Positions 42,201 to 56,075 of a stretch of 64,000 nucleotides of DNA are shown in pieces (the first letter of the stretch is position 1; each line of letters begins with the position of its first letter). The position numbers and the translations under genes are program-made. The notes below the pieces were generated by a model. It was not told the DNA's origin. It worked only from the letters and a program-made list of their open reading frames with translations, and did no database searches. This DNA comes from Baylisascaris procyonis (lineage: Eukaryota; Nematoda; Chromadorea; Rhabditida; Ascarididae), in the NCBI GenBank assembly GCA_037389465.1, contig JAZARR010000110.1:2051501-2115500 (forward strand). Direction: 5' to 3'.

Positions 42201-45047
42201 TCGGGTTGAGTCGTCTCGTTGATATTATTATTACTGAATGCTGATATTTTGTAATTGTCGAGCAATTCAAAGTAACGGGTCGGCTAATCGTTAAGAAATG
42301 ATCCCCATTGATGTAGAAGGAGGAAGAGAGAGAGGAGGGATTATATAATTCGAAACGTGGGTTAGAAACCTTTTATAATTTTCGACAATCTACTTGTAAT
42401 CCTGTGGGTCGAAGGATTTGGCTTCTATCTTAGAAGTGAAACGATCACTGATTTCAGCATCACCTATATTTTCACTTTATTGCATCCCATAGATCGTCGC
42501 CTTTAACAGCATACATTAACGATAGAATAAGCGATCCGAATAACGTAGCCTACTTATCGAATAATTCCATCGATGCTGTTCTATACCCACGGGGTTATAG
42601 CCTTTCGATTGTGAATCTGATGGATATACGACGATTTTGAAATTAAGTGCTTTCGTTAGAATTTCTCTGATCAGTGCGCATGCTATTGTCGGCATGGGAA
42701 TGTTGCGGCAGCTTTTATTATTACTGTGCTTACTTATGTTTGAAACGATGCATATATTCATATATCCTTTTTTTTTTAACGGCATTTCTTGCATATTTGT
42801 GTTGGGATTGAATCCGATGTTGCTATAACCGCTTATTTTACCCATTTCGCATCGGAACTGATAGTACGTTTAGTCCACCTCCATATGATCGTGGGCTAAA
42901 GCAGAAAGTAGTTAAGATCGAAAAAGGGATCGCATTTAGCTTAGGCATATCTATGGGTGCGTCTTATAAGTAGCAACCAAGGATGAATAAATTCGCATTG
43001 CTGGAATCGATCCTTTTTGTGTATATCACTTCCCACTTATATTAGCATATGAAGGTGTAATACTATGTTACTGTTATATACGTTTGAAATGCCGTTAAAT
43101 AAATAAGCTGAACAAGCTTTTGAATAACTAAAAAAAAAAATTTAAACCTGGAGAATTGCGATCCCACTCGAGGGGAGGGAGAAGTTGCCTTATTTCACTG
43201 CTATCATGGAATGTTTTTTTTTTTTTTGCATCTATAGTGAATACTGTATATTTCGAAATCGTTAATCAATAAGGTTTTAGTTGCAAGGGATGAATTTAAT
43301 GAAAGTGACCCATCCCAACTTCTTCAACTCTCATTCCCTCCTCTCTCCCCCTTCATTTTTCTCCCCTATCTTCCTTTCTTTTTCCCTTTCTCATCGCATC
43401 TCCCCCTCCCTTGGGATTGCCTCGTTGAAGTTTGTCTCGACATCGCATTTCACTGGATAAACTAACTGAAGCATAATTCTAAACACGTAAGCAGGATATC
43501 AAATGGTTTCAAATAAGAAAATTATTGATAAATCGCCGCCATTTGGTTCTGCAACGATGACTTTTTTGAGTTATTTCAGTGAGGTTTGTTTTTCGAAACG
43601 AAGCATCTGTCTCGTCGACCTATTTTATTTATTTAGCCGGATATTATATTTGTTGCTCTTTCGTCATTCTTACTGGTAAATTGATCTGTGGCGTTGTTAT
43701 TTCAATTTCATTGGAAGTTCTAAAAAGCACAAAACGGAAAATGTTTTATTAGCTAATCTATAAAGCCCATTGGCGCTAATTTTTATTATTATAGCATTGA
43801 TTGGTGGTGATGAGATTCTATGTTTATTAATATTTATAGTTTGAAAAACTTCCGGTGAATATTTGCAATTTTCTTATCAAACATTTTTAGTTGTTTTTTT
43901 TTTTTCTGGTAACCATATTTTGCCGCCATTTGTTCCCAATTATTCCAACTTTATTGGATTTTTTATTTTTTTTTTTTTATTTTTTGAAAAAACTTTCAAT
44001 TTGTTTTGTCATTTTATACGGTGTAAATTTTTATTTATCGTTTTATGTTGTGTTTAATGCCCAGAAAAATTTGATTGCTATTTGGTAATAAGGCTGATAT
44101 TAATTTCTTTCGCTAATATTGTAAAATGATATAATCTTATGCTTATTTCTTTTTTTCATTGTCATCGTTTTTGGTCGTTCTTATTGGACGATATAAATGA
44201 GCTATTTTAAAGATTTTATTGCTGAGATAAGCTGTTTTATTCTTTATTCTTTTTTTTTTCATTTATGAATCTTTGAGATTCTGCAGTGAAAACTTTTACC
44301 GCTTCCAATTTTTGCTTTGTTTTATTGCTTAATTGAAATTAGATGATTTATTTTTATTTGTTTCCGATTTTTAGAAGAATTTCCATCGCATTTTATGCAG
44401 CTTATTCCTTGAAATAATTCATTTCTATTATTTTAGCTTCATTTTTTTCTCTCTATTTATGCTTTTTATATTTTAAAGTTGTCGTATTTTTGCGATTTTT
44501 TAAAAAATTTTTTGCTTGCTTTTAGAATTCAGCTTTGCAAAAAAAGGCCTCGATTGGTATGGCTACTTGAGTCTAACTTAATTTGTTTATAGTTTTTCAT
44601 CCGTTAAAAAAAGTTCCCAGTAAAGAGTTTTTCATCGCTTAATTGATCGCTTTTGAAAGAAATTGGAAATTGGAATAAGTTGGAAAGTAACACGCTAGAT
44701 TACTATCAAAATTTTTAGCTATCGACGAAGTACTGTGTTTACGCTGTCTCATCGTTTACTGCTTCTTGGACATAAGCGCCACTTCTCGTTTTGGAGTTAT
44801 TGCTATCCCATACGAGGCTTATTTGTAATATAATTGTATAGAATATGTGCTGTACTAGCTTTTTTTCTGCCATTCCGTAATTTTTTAATGCATTATCACT
44901 GAAGTGTTTCTTGTTTTGGAGGTGAGAAATGGAGTGATTACGATAGATGGATATCGTTTTTTTTGTGTTGTTTCGATGGGTAAAAGTGAAGGGTTACTTG
45001 TTGCTTTACATATGAAGCTATCATGATTATGGCTTATTTATGTATGG

Positions 45048-45098
<51 letters not shown>

Positions 45099-46264
45099 GT
45101 GGGGGAGGGGGGGATGGATTGTTGTGATATTTTCGGCGCATTAAGCAGAATATCTACTACGTTATCACTCTTTTTTGCAATCCAATTTCTTTTTTCTTCT
45201 TTTTTTTTCAATTGAAATATGTTCGGATTGGTGTTTTGCTTCAAATAAAATTTTTTCATGCACAACTTACTATCGTTTTGCCTCTATCTATGATCAGCTT
45301 CTGTTATAGCTGAACTTTATGTCTACTGTTTAAATACTTGTAGAAATATTTGTTGAATGATGTTGCTTGGGACACACCTAAAATGCTTTCAAGAAAGGGA
45401 GCGTAATTAGTTGAGGAACCTCAAGCTTCTCGTGCTAATTTTTCATATTTATTCTCGAAAGTCTTACTATCTATCCAGTTCGAATGGCTATAGAAAATAA
45501 AAACACATAAAGGTCGAATGAGGAGCAAATGCTGTGGAAGGAGTGATCTCGAAGAAATACTTCTCAAATTTCGCTATCATTATCCATAATCTAACACTTG
45601 AAATGGAATAACACTTGAAATTCGAGTTTAGCGGAAGCTCCTGTTCTCGACTTTTATTCGACATAGTCAAATTTTAATGATGAATGAGAGGTTAAACGTT
45701 TTCGAGGTTTTAAAATGAGCCTTTTCTAGGATCGTTCATATCATCCCTGTCAGGAATATTGGTTCTTGCCTTAGGAAATACTACTTTCCGTATTAATTAC
45801 TCATATAGAATGCTTTCGGGAAGAAGTTCATCAGAAGGATTTATAAATTAGATGGGTCCTTTAATAGTTTGGGTTTCGTATAGGGAAAGGTAGGGGAGAC
45901 ATAATGTCCTACACGGAAATGAAAGCAAGTCTTTCTTTTTTTTTGAGTTTAATGGCGGATTAAGGAATATATGATGAGAGTATATTTATCCCTAAAATTC
46001 CCTTGACAAAGGAGATTTGTGGGAGGGTTTGTAATAAGGTGTTACGGTGAATTTATGGCAACGTGAGTAGGATGTTTGTTGTGGTAGTGGAATCCACGCA
46101 TTTCGGCTATGACATAGCGGAAGCGTGATCTTATATTTCAGTAGAAGTTATAGAGAAGGATGTAGTATGCAGGTATTTTTATGCTTCATATGCTGTAGAT
46201 TGATTTCTTATGTTGCGTTTGTTTGCTTGTTTTTGTTCCTTCACCGATGGGTCATACTTCGTAG
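39215..46264. other. Intergenic region and probable TRIM-NHL 3'UTR
   Basis: Seven kilobases without a supportable coding exon. The first kilobase may be 3'UTR: an AATAAA at 40163-40168 is a candidate signal. From about 39900 to 44600 the plus strand is extremely T-rich. A GC-mixed patch at 42490-42840 has a 109-codon minus open frame without recognisable motifs. A segment at 46141-46171 has an acceptor (TTATATTTCAG) and donor (GTATTT) and could be a 5'UTR exon of ORC4. Confidence 0.5.
45049..45093. repeat. (TA)n microsatellite
   Basis: Dinucleotide run of about 45 bp followed directly by a short A/G-rich stretch with a G run, upstream of ORC4. Confidence 0.9.
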
Positions 46265-49200
46265 ATGCGCTCATCTGATATACTCGAGCAAGTATTGCGG
46301 CAGCTGGATGCGAAATTTATTGGATTCGATGCGCATATTCAGTTAGTTTTGTTCTTCATTTAACAACACGCTGCATATTGTATGATGAAATTCAGAATGC
46401 ATGTCTGTTTGTCGGGTACGTTGTGTGTTCTTGTTGTCAGACACGCTTTCAACTTATTGTGAATCGTTCGTGCGTATTACACAAACGTATCGTATCAGTG
46501 ACGAAGGATCCCGATAGATGGGCAAGCTTGTGAAGGTGGCACTTCTGTTTGCTCTTCATCGCTTTCATTAAACTATACTCAGTCGTTCATCCATTGAAGA
46601 TAGAACAACTTTTCAGTCGTTTTTATTTGAATTACAAAACTCATGCTATCTATGGGAGTCTGATTTTTCATCTTTGATCTACGACCCGAATTGCTAAGTG
46701 TTGGTTGCGGTTTTGGTCAGCTTTTGAGTAAGTCTTACATATTAAAGTTATATGTATCTTTGCATAATTAATGCATCACTGAGATTTCCTTTTTTTTTAA
46801 AATTAGATGTACAGTTGATGAGTTCAAAAAACGGTGAAAATTCGATGTAAGTCCACTATAGCTACCAATTTTTATAATAGTCAAACATGCAAGCGCGCGG
46901 ATACGGCATTGGTATAGTGTGTATTGAATATGCAAATTTTGCAAAGGCTCATAAAAAGAATATCGTCAAAAACGCTTTGCAGTTTGGGTCTTTTTTTCCA
47001 GGAAACTTACAAATATTTTGGACAGTTTTGCAAAGACGAATGAAGGTGGATCGGCGCTACTATTTGGACCACCATCTTGTGGGAAGTCATCGATTGTTCG
47101 AAAGGTCTATTCGTTTGTTGTTGTGTTGTTATTGTCTATTGTTAATCCTTGTACTACGAAGGTATTCTCTGTGGTCTGTGGTACGAAAGGCAAGTGGATT
47201 GGAATGGAGCAATTCTACCAGAGGCAAAGGGATTAGGATGGAGCAATTTATGTCCTTTTTCAAGAAGTTGATATATTTAACGATGCCTATATATTGTTTT
47301 GTCGATTATTTATGATTTAAGAGTAAAAAAATAATAATATTTTCAGGTTGTAATGAAATATGCAAAAGATATGGAAGTGGTGTTTATCGATGGTCTCTTA
47401 TATACGAACGATGCATCGGCACTTAGAATTATCAATGAGCTTGAATTGCAACTCGTAAAAATATCATCTCTCCTCATCGTTATAATAATTGTTTTCTTGT
47501 TTAGGTTACTTTTCACTTCGCGACTAGCAACAAATTTACTTTCGAAATAATAAACTCAACGTTTGATCCATATGTTGTTAGATGTCGATGAAAATTTGCT
47601 TATATAAGAAAGCATTCGGAGGAAAACAATTCATGTCAAACATTTTCTTTTATAATAATAAATAAGGGAGAAATTCGACCCCTAACTCTTAGCCTGAAAT
47701 CTTAAGTAGTTGGTGCTAGTTATGAGCTTTGATTTGCATATGCAAATTTTGAGCCTTTATTTGTGGGGCCGCTCTCCTCCCCTTTTATTCCAAATTAAAG
47801 AGGGGCATAATGCCAATGTTTGTAATATTACTATCTTATAGTTATAGATTATCGATGAGTTTGTTAAAATGGTGTTATTATCAAGCTTTAAGAATCAGTT
47901 GTTTTTTTGTTTTTTTTTTAGAAGAGGCCATATATAGTAGTGGTGCTGAATTTGGAGCAATTTTTGGTTCGTACAACACAGGTGCTTCTCTATAAAGTGT
48001 TGGATACAACTCGTACTCAACCATTATTCGCGCTTTGTGTCACTTCACGTCAGGTAAGTAGTTTCTTTATCCAAGATAGAGAGGAAGGGAGGGAGAAAAC
48101 TGTATTCTAAAGATTTGTTTACAGGGGTATAACTTGGATGAAAAATTTTTATTAAAAGGATTGGCTTTATCTTTTATAATAACGGTATTTTATGTGGGAT
48201 GTCTGATATTGCGTCTGAGAGGTTCGGAGTCTGAGAGTGTCGGTGAGGATGATTCAATTTGAGGATTGTACGCAATTGTTGGAGAAGCGTGTACGCTCAC
48301 GTCTTTCGAACTTATCCTTAAGTTTCGCTCAGCCGGATATGACATTCGATGATTTTGCAAATGCTTTTTGTTGTTTTCTTCGGATGGATGGCGATTCGAG
48401 TTATGCACGAAATCACAATTCGTCACTTGATGTTAGTTATTTCCGTTTTATTTGGACTATGATTTGTGATGAATCGGTCGACACAATCGGAGTGAGGCAG
48501 CCGATCGAATCGACGTACCTTAATGAGTGAGAAGAAAACACCCTTAACTGATCTCTGGAATGCGATTAAGCTGATATTATGCATCTGCAGCATTCTACCA
48601 CTGTTGCAGAATCATTAAAAATCGCACCAGTACTAATTAAGAGTAAGAAGTTAATGAGTTAGATGTGGCACTAAATCGTTAAAAGTTATGCCGTAAATCC
48701 CAGTTCGCACCTTTCCAATATCTTTGAGACAGAAGGAGCTTATAGAAATCGTAGCCTTCAGGTGTGAATTAATTCACCGTAGGGAAAAGTGGTAAAGATT
48801 CAAATGATGAAGCTTATAGTCAAGATGTAGACATATTCCTCTAAACAAGGGAAAAAAATAAAAAAATGGATGAGGAATTAGGCAGTTGAAAGTGAACATG
48901 AATTAGCGCATTGTGATTGAATGCTCAACGGAGGTGAGGCATTTAGGGAATTGGGCATTTATATTGCTCAGCTATATAATCGTCATAATGCCAACCAAAT
49001 GAGCAATGAAAACGCTTATGCCTTGTTCTCGTTACTAGGCAGTGCTGAACGTTAATCTTAGATGATTTGAATAATAAAGAAATATGAATTATATTGATTT
49101 TTTATTATTGAAGGAGATCTTTTATTCATTCCCGTATATATTTTCCTTTATGAAGTCTGAATAAGCAGAAATAAATAAATTAACTTAACTCTTGTTCTAT

Positions 49201-50963
49201 AGTAGTTTGATATCGGGTACATTTATATGTCAATGCAATAAGATTATTTTTTCAAGGCAAATATTATCATCAGATTTCGATAATATTGCATCTTGAAGGG
49301 ATTTGTGAACGAATGTTCGGTGAGGAATCTTTTACAAGGAGTTTATAATGAACGACGCAGTTATAGCATATTAAAACAAATAGTGGCTACATTTATTGGT
49401 TTTATGCTTGCTGATGATATTCACTACATCTCCAATACTCCTGAATGCTATTGCTTGCTGAGGAAGGCAAGAGATGCGATTGTTCCGTTAGATGATGTCA
49501 ACGAATCGATCATCTCAAGTAGGCTTCTTCTTTGATTTGTTATTTGTATGAGTAGGTGTAGTTAATTGTTTTGAATAATTGTATTTACTCGTGTGACATA
49601 ACTTTGGTATTTGGAATCGAGGGGAATAACGTACCTCTTGTACTGTGGGAATATTTGTTTGATGCAAAGTTGTTGTGGATCGCCCATTGATAAGAGTATT
49701 CATTGAAGGTTTAACTTTACGACAGCTGTGTCTTCTAACGTGTTGTGCTCGTATCGTACGGAATAATCGACGCAAAGAGTTCACATATCGCAATGTTGTG
49801 CAAAGTAAATCTTTTCGTGTTACTTTCACGTTTTTTTACTCTTTTATAGCTCATCATCACTAAAAAGGACGATTGTTGATTGTTATTATATGATCGCGAT
49901 TTTGATTCGATTGTTTATTTTTATTTTTTGTTAATTCAATGAGTGCAATTGACAGATTTATATAATAACTGCTTAGGATGTCATCTATTGGAATGATTAG
50001 TTTGTGGCTGTGAAAGGTCGGTTATTCGTGTCCATTATAGTGCTAGGATCGTTGCTGAGGTGGCTGGTTTTATTTATGCAAAACTTGAATTTCAGTAGAA
50101 TTTGTTGATTACAGATTATCGTCGTTTGACGAATTCATATCTAGCTGCATTATCTGTTAGTGATGATATGATCTTATACAAGGAGCTTGACACGTTGTGT
50201 GATCTCGCTCTCCTCGAAAAGTCACCGTCTTTCACCGGACAACTTGCCTTCAGAAGAACTTCACTTCAGGTTGTCCTCGAATGAATTCTTCACTTTTTCA
50301 GTTAGCATACATGTCAGTGCCTTTATTTAACATAAGAATGATGGTTTAGAAAAATTAGGGAGAGGAGCTTTGTGGTGGAAAATTTTGCGAACATTATGCC
50401 CACAAATCCCTGATTTTCTATATTCCTATCTCCACAAGTCCCTAGTTTTCCGTGTTCAATATCCCCGCAAATCTCTAACTTTCTTTAGTCCGCAAAGTTA
50501 TATGAAAAACGAATGCAACGTAAAGTCGTTCTCTATTCAACTGGCATCAATTACGCTGCATATTACATTGAAGGTAGCTTGAGCAAGTATTTATGACATT
50601 TTAATTGCATGTGACAAGTGTTTGATAGAAGCGAGCAAGATTGATGCTATTTGATGTTATTATATGCTTTTTTCGCATTGATGCGGGGTTTTATCTGTTT
50701 TTTATTCAATTTCCTTCAAAATTCGAGGTTTATTTGCATAACTGTATGTCGAATTAATTATAGTCGGTGTAATTTGACTATAAGTGGGATTCGGTCATGG
50801 TTATATCGAGTTATTCCTTTACCTGACATTCACTCAAATCTTTCATTTATGTTTAAATGATAGAAAATTGCAGGTGGATTGTGATCTGGTTATAAAATGC
50901 CTCAGCGTTTTCACTCCTCTTCCGGTAGCTGTATCGCAATGGCTACAAGATTTAGATAAATAA
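46265..50963 (+). CDS. ORC4: Origin recognition complex subunit 4 (ORC4)
   Basis: AAA+ family subunit of the nuclear complex that binds replication origins and loads the MCM helicase. Ten exons: 46265-46341, 47002-47104, 47347-47454, 47505-47576, 47922-48053, 48264-48491, 49299-49518, 49697-49804, 50115-50269, 50874-50963; phases agree and give 430 aa (human 436). The N-terminus MRSSDILEQVLRQLDAKFIG leads to Walker A GPPSCGKS (residues 48-55). The Walker B position reads VVVLNLEQF (126-134) where human ORC4 has an acidic DEFD. The sequence after it, VTSRQ...QLLEKRVRSRLS, matches the human segment closely. The C-terminal winged-helix region includes FIEGLTLRQLCLL, and the protein ends in PVAVSQWLQDLDK. 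The fourth exon rests on weak similarity (FATSNKF) plus phase and length. Exons at 48264 and 49697 use GAG acceptors and 49299 uses AAG. The ATG directly abuts an acceptor (CTTCGTAG), as for a spliced-leader site. Confidence 0.92.
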
Positions 50964-51630
50964 TTGATCGTCATTATTTTGATCTTCTTAAAAGAATGCA
51001 ATCATCTGAAAGGAATTTGGAAGTGCTGTCATTTGGCCAGTGAATATTATTAAGGCGTAATTGTTGAACTAAAATATGGCTTATTTTTGTTTCTCACATA
51101 ATATATGTTTTTCCTTATTGAATTCATTTTCAAATTGCATCAAGAGAATTAAAAATCCATAGATAAGATGAGCTGTTCATCTCTATTTTTGCATAGTTTA
51201 AGCACGAAAAAACTTTTGTTTTATATGTGGGAGTTTTTACATTGCGGAAGTTGATTGCACTCAAGGTTGAAACTCAAAAGACCGTTTTCATCTGGGGGGA
51301 AGCGATCTTCGATGGTGTTAGCGAAAGCAACATGTCCAAAGGAAGATGGAAGCGATGATATGACCAAAGAAAAATATTCAGAGGATTGTTGCATGATTAG
51401 AACTAAGGATTCATGTTGTTCGTGGAGAGGATATGTGGTTGGATTTGTGTTGTTGACATTGATGGAATGTCGTATGGTATCAGTTGTTGTTGTTTCTGAG
51501 TTGTCTTGGAGTATATAAAAATTTGCAGTTCTATTACATTGTCATTCACATGCTTGATTAAATATTGGGCTGTGTTTTAATGATAAAATGCAGCCAAATT
51601 GTTCTTACTGAGCTAATCGTATATTGTATT

Positions 51631-51832
51631 CGCGGCCTCGAAACCGGCTCAGACGGTGCAACAATAGAACAACTTCCCGGCGGTAGGCGGCGATTTACTT
51701 CAGTGGTATGAGTCTCTATTGTTAATCGGTCAGATTTCAAGCAAGCATAACAGAAAGCGCGATAGGATGCAATAGTGGCGCAGAGGGAAGTTGTAGTATT
51801 GTTGCACCGTCTAACCTGGTTTCGAGGCCGCG
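51631..51832. mobile_element. Foldback/MITE-like element with 48-bp inverted repeats
   Basis: Left arm 51631-51678 (begins CGCGGCCTCGAAACC, ends ACAACTTCCC) pairs with right arm 51785-51832 at about 43 of 48 positions, separated by 106 bp. The arms are GC-rich in AT-rich surroundings. No transposase is encoded, so a non-autonomous DNA transposon is the simplest reading. Confidence 0.75.
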
Positions 51833-51892
51833 TGATGCGTGATATTTGCTACTCTTGATAACCCATGATGATAGCAACACCACAATGAACTG

Positions 51893-52066
51893 ATGGCTTC
51901 ACTCCAAATATTCGAGCAGCAGGTCAAATGGGAGAGTTTGCAAGCTCTTGCAGAGAAAATCGAGAGCTATTTACGTGGGGTTCGTTACTCCTGCAGGATT
52001 TTGAGTTCGATGGCTCCGCAGATCGAGGCATTCTGTAGATGTAAAATGCAGGGGGACGTGGATTAG
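51893..52066 (+). CDS. Small open frame of 57 codons, unknown
   Basis: ATG to TAG frame just right of the foldback element with well-formed amphipathic composition (MASLQIFEQQVKWESLQALA, SYLRGVRYSCRILSSM, FCRCKMQGDVD). A 13-bp sequence inside it (CGTGGGGTTCGTT, 51974-51986) recurs inverted at 52229-52241. That links it loosely to repetitive DNA, perhaps a transposon gag remnant. No family recognised and no splice evidence. Confidence 0.25.
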   Translation: MASLQIFEQQVKWESLQALAEKIESYLRGVRYSCRILSSMAPQIEAFCRCKMQGDVD

Positions 52067-52368
52067 CTCACCGACGTTTTATATCAGTGAGGTCAGATTC
52101 AGTGTTTGTGTTGAAATATCAAACACCTTGAAAACATGCCGCAACAAAAATTAACAGCAAAATAATTAACGTTAGTGCTTGGTAATTCTCTGAGTTGTCA
52201 CCTCAAGCAATGTCACATTACCTCAAGCAACGAACCCCACGGGAGTTTTTCGTTATGAATGAGACGCCTGAAGAATATTATCTTTGATTTCGATGATAAA
52301 TTTTCATTTGTCGATTACTCCGTCAATGCTGCGTTTAAATCGTTCGTTTACTTGCTGATGCTCTGTTT

Positions 52369-52489
<121 letters not shown>

Positions 52490-55400
52490 GTCCATCAAAC
52501 CCTCTGCTTGTTGCTCTTTTTGTTTGCTTTGTAGATAACCATATTATGCGGAGGCTTTGTAAATGTTTTGATCTAGGGATCTATTATACCGGTTTGGACG
52601 GATTTTACGAAGTGATAACCAAGATCGTTTCTGCACATTGGTTTCAGGAGTCGCCCTCGCATTCACTGGGAACCTCTCCAGTTTCTCCATGGTGCTGTTC
52701 TCGAGGTCGAGTTGCCCCAGGAACGGGATTTTTTGGAAAATATTTGGCTTACTAAGCCTAAGATTCAAGGCTTATAGGGTAGATGAGATGAAGCAAATCT
52801 TTTATAGATTCGTGCAAATGATTGAAGCAGTTAAAGATGAAAGCATTATTATGCATATTTCTCGTTCACTTCGTAACGGATAAAAGATTAATTGATACAA
52901 ATGCAAAAAGCGCATATTGTGCCAGCCGCCTTCTTTTACATGCTTCTCGATTTGTTTTCTTGAAAATTATTTTTATTAAATTTCAAAGGATATGTGAATA
53001 AAATCAATTATGCGAAATTGAGTAAATTGAAAGATCAAAAAAATAATGTTGCGGTGAATAAAAAGTCAAAAAAAAAATATTATTGAAGCAATCGGAATTC
53101 GGCGAGAAATTGAGAACACAATGATGGTGACACACATTCTTTTAGTCAGCTCATATAGGTCATCGTTTTATATGGAATTATCGATGTGAAGCATTCCACA
53201 AACTGGTTTCCACTTCAACAAGAAGCACTCTTTTATTTTCAACACTTTCTTTAGCACTGCTCATAATCAATTCTATACGATCTTGTTTGTGCATTTATGT
53301 TTACCTATAATTAAATGTTATTTTTAATTGTTTTATTATTTATAGTATCTTTATTTATTATTTATAATATCTTATCTTTATTTTTCCGCAATTTTTGTGG
53401 GTTGATCTATTCGATTAGCAGGTACATTATTCAGTAGAGTGTTGTGTAAAGGATGAGATGTTGGAACAAATTGAATGCAGTATTTGTTTGTTTGAGAAGT
53501 TATTTATACGCTAACAGGTTCTAGAAAGCTTTTAGAGAGCTTTCAAAGAGGATAGCGGCAATTGTTTAGAAATGCTCTATGCTCATCATCTCGTTTCCGC
53601 TTTTCTATTGCTTATATACGCAATTCATATCATCCTTATTCGATTTTATTGTGTTTTAGCGTGCAAATATTTGCTTATTTATGTATTTATTTTTTTATTT
53701 ATTTATTATTATTAAGAAAGGGCAGTCAAGGGAAAATCTTTTCGATAATTCGATCGCACTTCAATGAGTAATTCCGGAAGTATTTTTACGACTGAAATTA
53801 CAATTATTTTATGTTTTCACTTTTTTCGTATTTTTTTATTTTTCTATTTCACTACTCCGTCGTTCTATTAGGATCGTTGTGCCTTACAATTGGCAAATGA
53901 TCCATTGCCAATTGCTTTCTTTGTTCTTTTCAAATAAATGCGAAATGCTGAAATCGTAGATGTAGCAATTGCCAACAACTGCTTCTCCCCTCTTCCCTTA
54001 TCCCCCTGTTCCCAAATTTGAGTGATATTTGAAGTTCGATGATCATTAATGATGAAAAAACTGTCTAAATGTCTATTGAGAAATTCCTTCACCTTTTGTC
54101 GTCTTAAAATGTAGTAATTTTCCAACACCTTTAATTCTTCTTCCCTTTCTCTTCGGAAAGGATATTGAGTGTGCATTCGAAAAGTATTTCCGTGGGATTT
54201 TTATTTGTTTATTTATTTATTTATTTGGTTATTTCTATAATATACTTTAGAGTTCACGTCATCTAGCTGACATGTGCATAGTTCAAACGGTTATCGATTG
54301 ATTGAGGCCGCCTTCTGATACGTATAAAAATGTTTGATCTCATCATTTCTCTAGTTTCCAATAATATCTTCACATCGTGATGTCATTATTTTCTTTTTAG
54401 CGTTTTCTCGTCACGAATGTTTCGTTCATTTCATTAGAATGCTCTCGTCGATGGCACTTACATTCATCATCTCTCAACATCAGAATCCAATATTCGATGA
54501 TTCCTTCTGAGAATTTCAGATGCCCAATGTTATGATATGCCTTTATTAGAATATATAAGAATATGATTCGTTGGCATGATGATGAAATTATTTTCTATCG
54601 GTATTTATGCTCGCTTCGATACTACTTTAACTCCAATGAAACAATGTCGTTACATACTATCACATACTATCATATCTTTATATTGACTGTGTCGATCTTT
54701 GATTGTTGATAAAAGTTGATGTATCTCTTCGGGAATTTATGTATATTTTGCATTTCTTAAATTCGAGTTTAATCTGAATGCATTTGTTATTGTCGTACCT
54801 AACTTATAATATTGTTGTGTTGTCTTTACTTCGGAGATACACTAAGATGGGGCAGGGAAGAGGAGGAGAGGGAAGGACAGATCAAGTTACTCTCTTGTGA
54901 TACGTACGACCGCCTAAATTTCAATCATGACTGTCTGATTTTTATTTTTTATTTTTTATTTTTTGAATATTTATAGAATATTTGATTATCTCTTTCAGCT
55001 AACTTTTATCAATATTGTATAAATAATATGAAGTGCAACTGAGTTCAGCTAACATTAATCTGCCCATACAACGATTTTATGTTAGATATCTTCACAGCTT
55101 AATTGCTGTAAAGGAGTTTAATGCTATACATTGCAAGGAAGCGTTTTGATAGTGTTAGTAAATTGTCGCATCTCATCTATGTATCCAATCGTCGGTTTAT
55201 TTAGTAACACTCAACGAGTTGTCACTCATCGAATGTGCATACATCATGCCCGATGCCTAATCATCGATGACGCCAACAAATGCTCGCTGAATAACCAACC
55301 GATCGTCATAGAGTGCAAAAAAAAAGAGGAAAACGCTATCAGGTATAGGGCATTTCAACAAACTCCATCTTGACTCCACTCTGGCAACTCATCACTTTTA

Positions 55401-56075
55401 TAAGTAAAGCAGTAAAAGTGAATGTCGACCGCAAAAATTCACAACGAATTGAAACAGGACAGAAAGTAGGGATTGTCAGATATCCTTACTTCCGCGCAAG
55501 AGAGGACGCTGTTGAGAGCGTACAACGTTGAGCAGGGAAGATACGAAGACAGCTGCACGAAAGGAATGAGCTATGGGAAAACGGCTGCCAGGATTGGAGT
55601 CAACAGATAGAAGCCATTGCAAACGTTGTGGCAGAGAAACGATCAACGAATTGAAGCATTGTGAAGGGAGCGAGAGTCTGTTTCGGTTGTCACAGAGAGC
55701 ACAAGAGACATGCGAATGTGGCTAGGTAAACGGGCAATGCAAGGCGGGGAGGTGCTGCGTCGAGCGAGAATTTCAAATATCCATTCACTAGTCTTGCATT
55801 ATATCCAAACTAGACTCTCGACGGTGACAGTACTGCCTGCACCTGAGGTCTCTGTGCATCCACCTCCGCAGGAATACAAATAAACGTTGTGTGGGGTGTG
55901 ACTGGTGTGACTGCATTCGGTGATCGTTGCTGAATCATAGTGCTGCTCTTGTTTGCGATCGTCAGTAACGGTCTTTAAGCAATTTCTTTGTCGATCCCCT
56001 ATTCCCTCTCAAATCGACGATTAGATCGAAGCGCAAGAGAGAGCAGTCGGTTGTTCAGTTGAGCATCGCTCAGTA

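Noticed and set aside
48591..48680. Possible ORC4 exon after a GCATCTGCAG acceptor
   Set aside because: Breaks the alignment to ORC4; 48264-48491 to 49299-49518 is continuous in phase.
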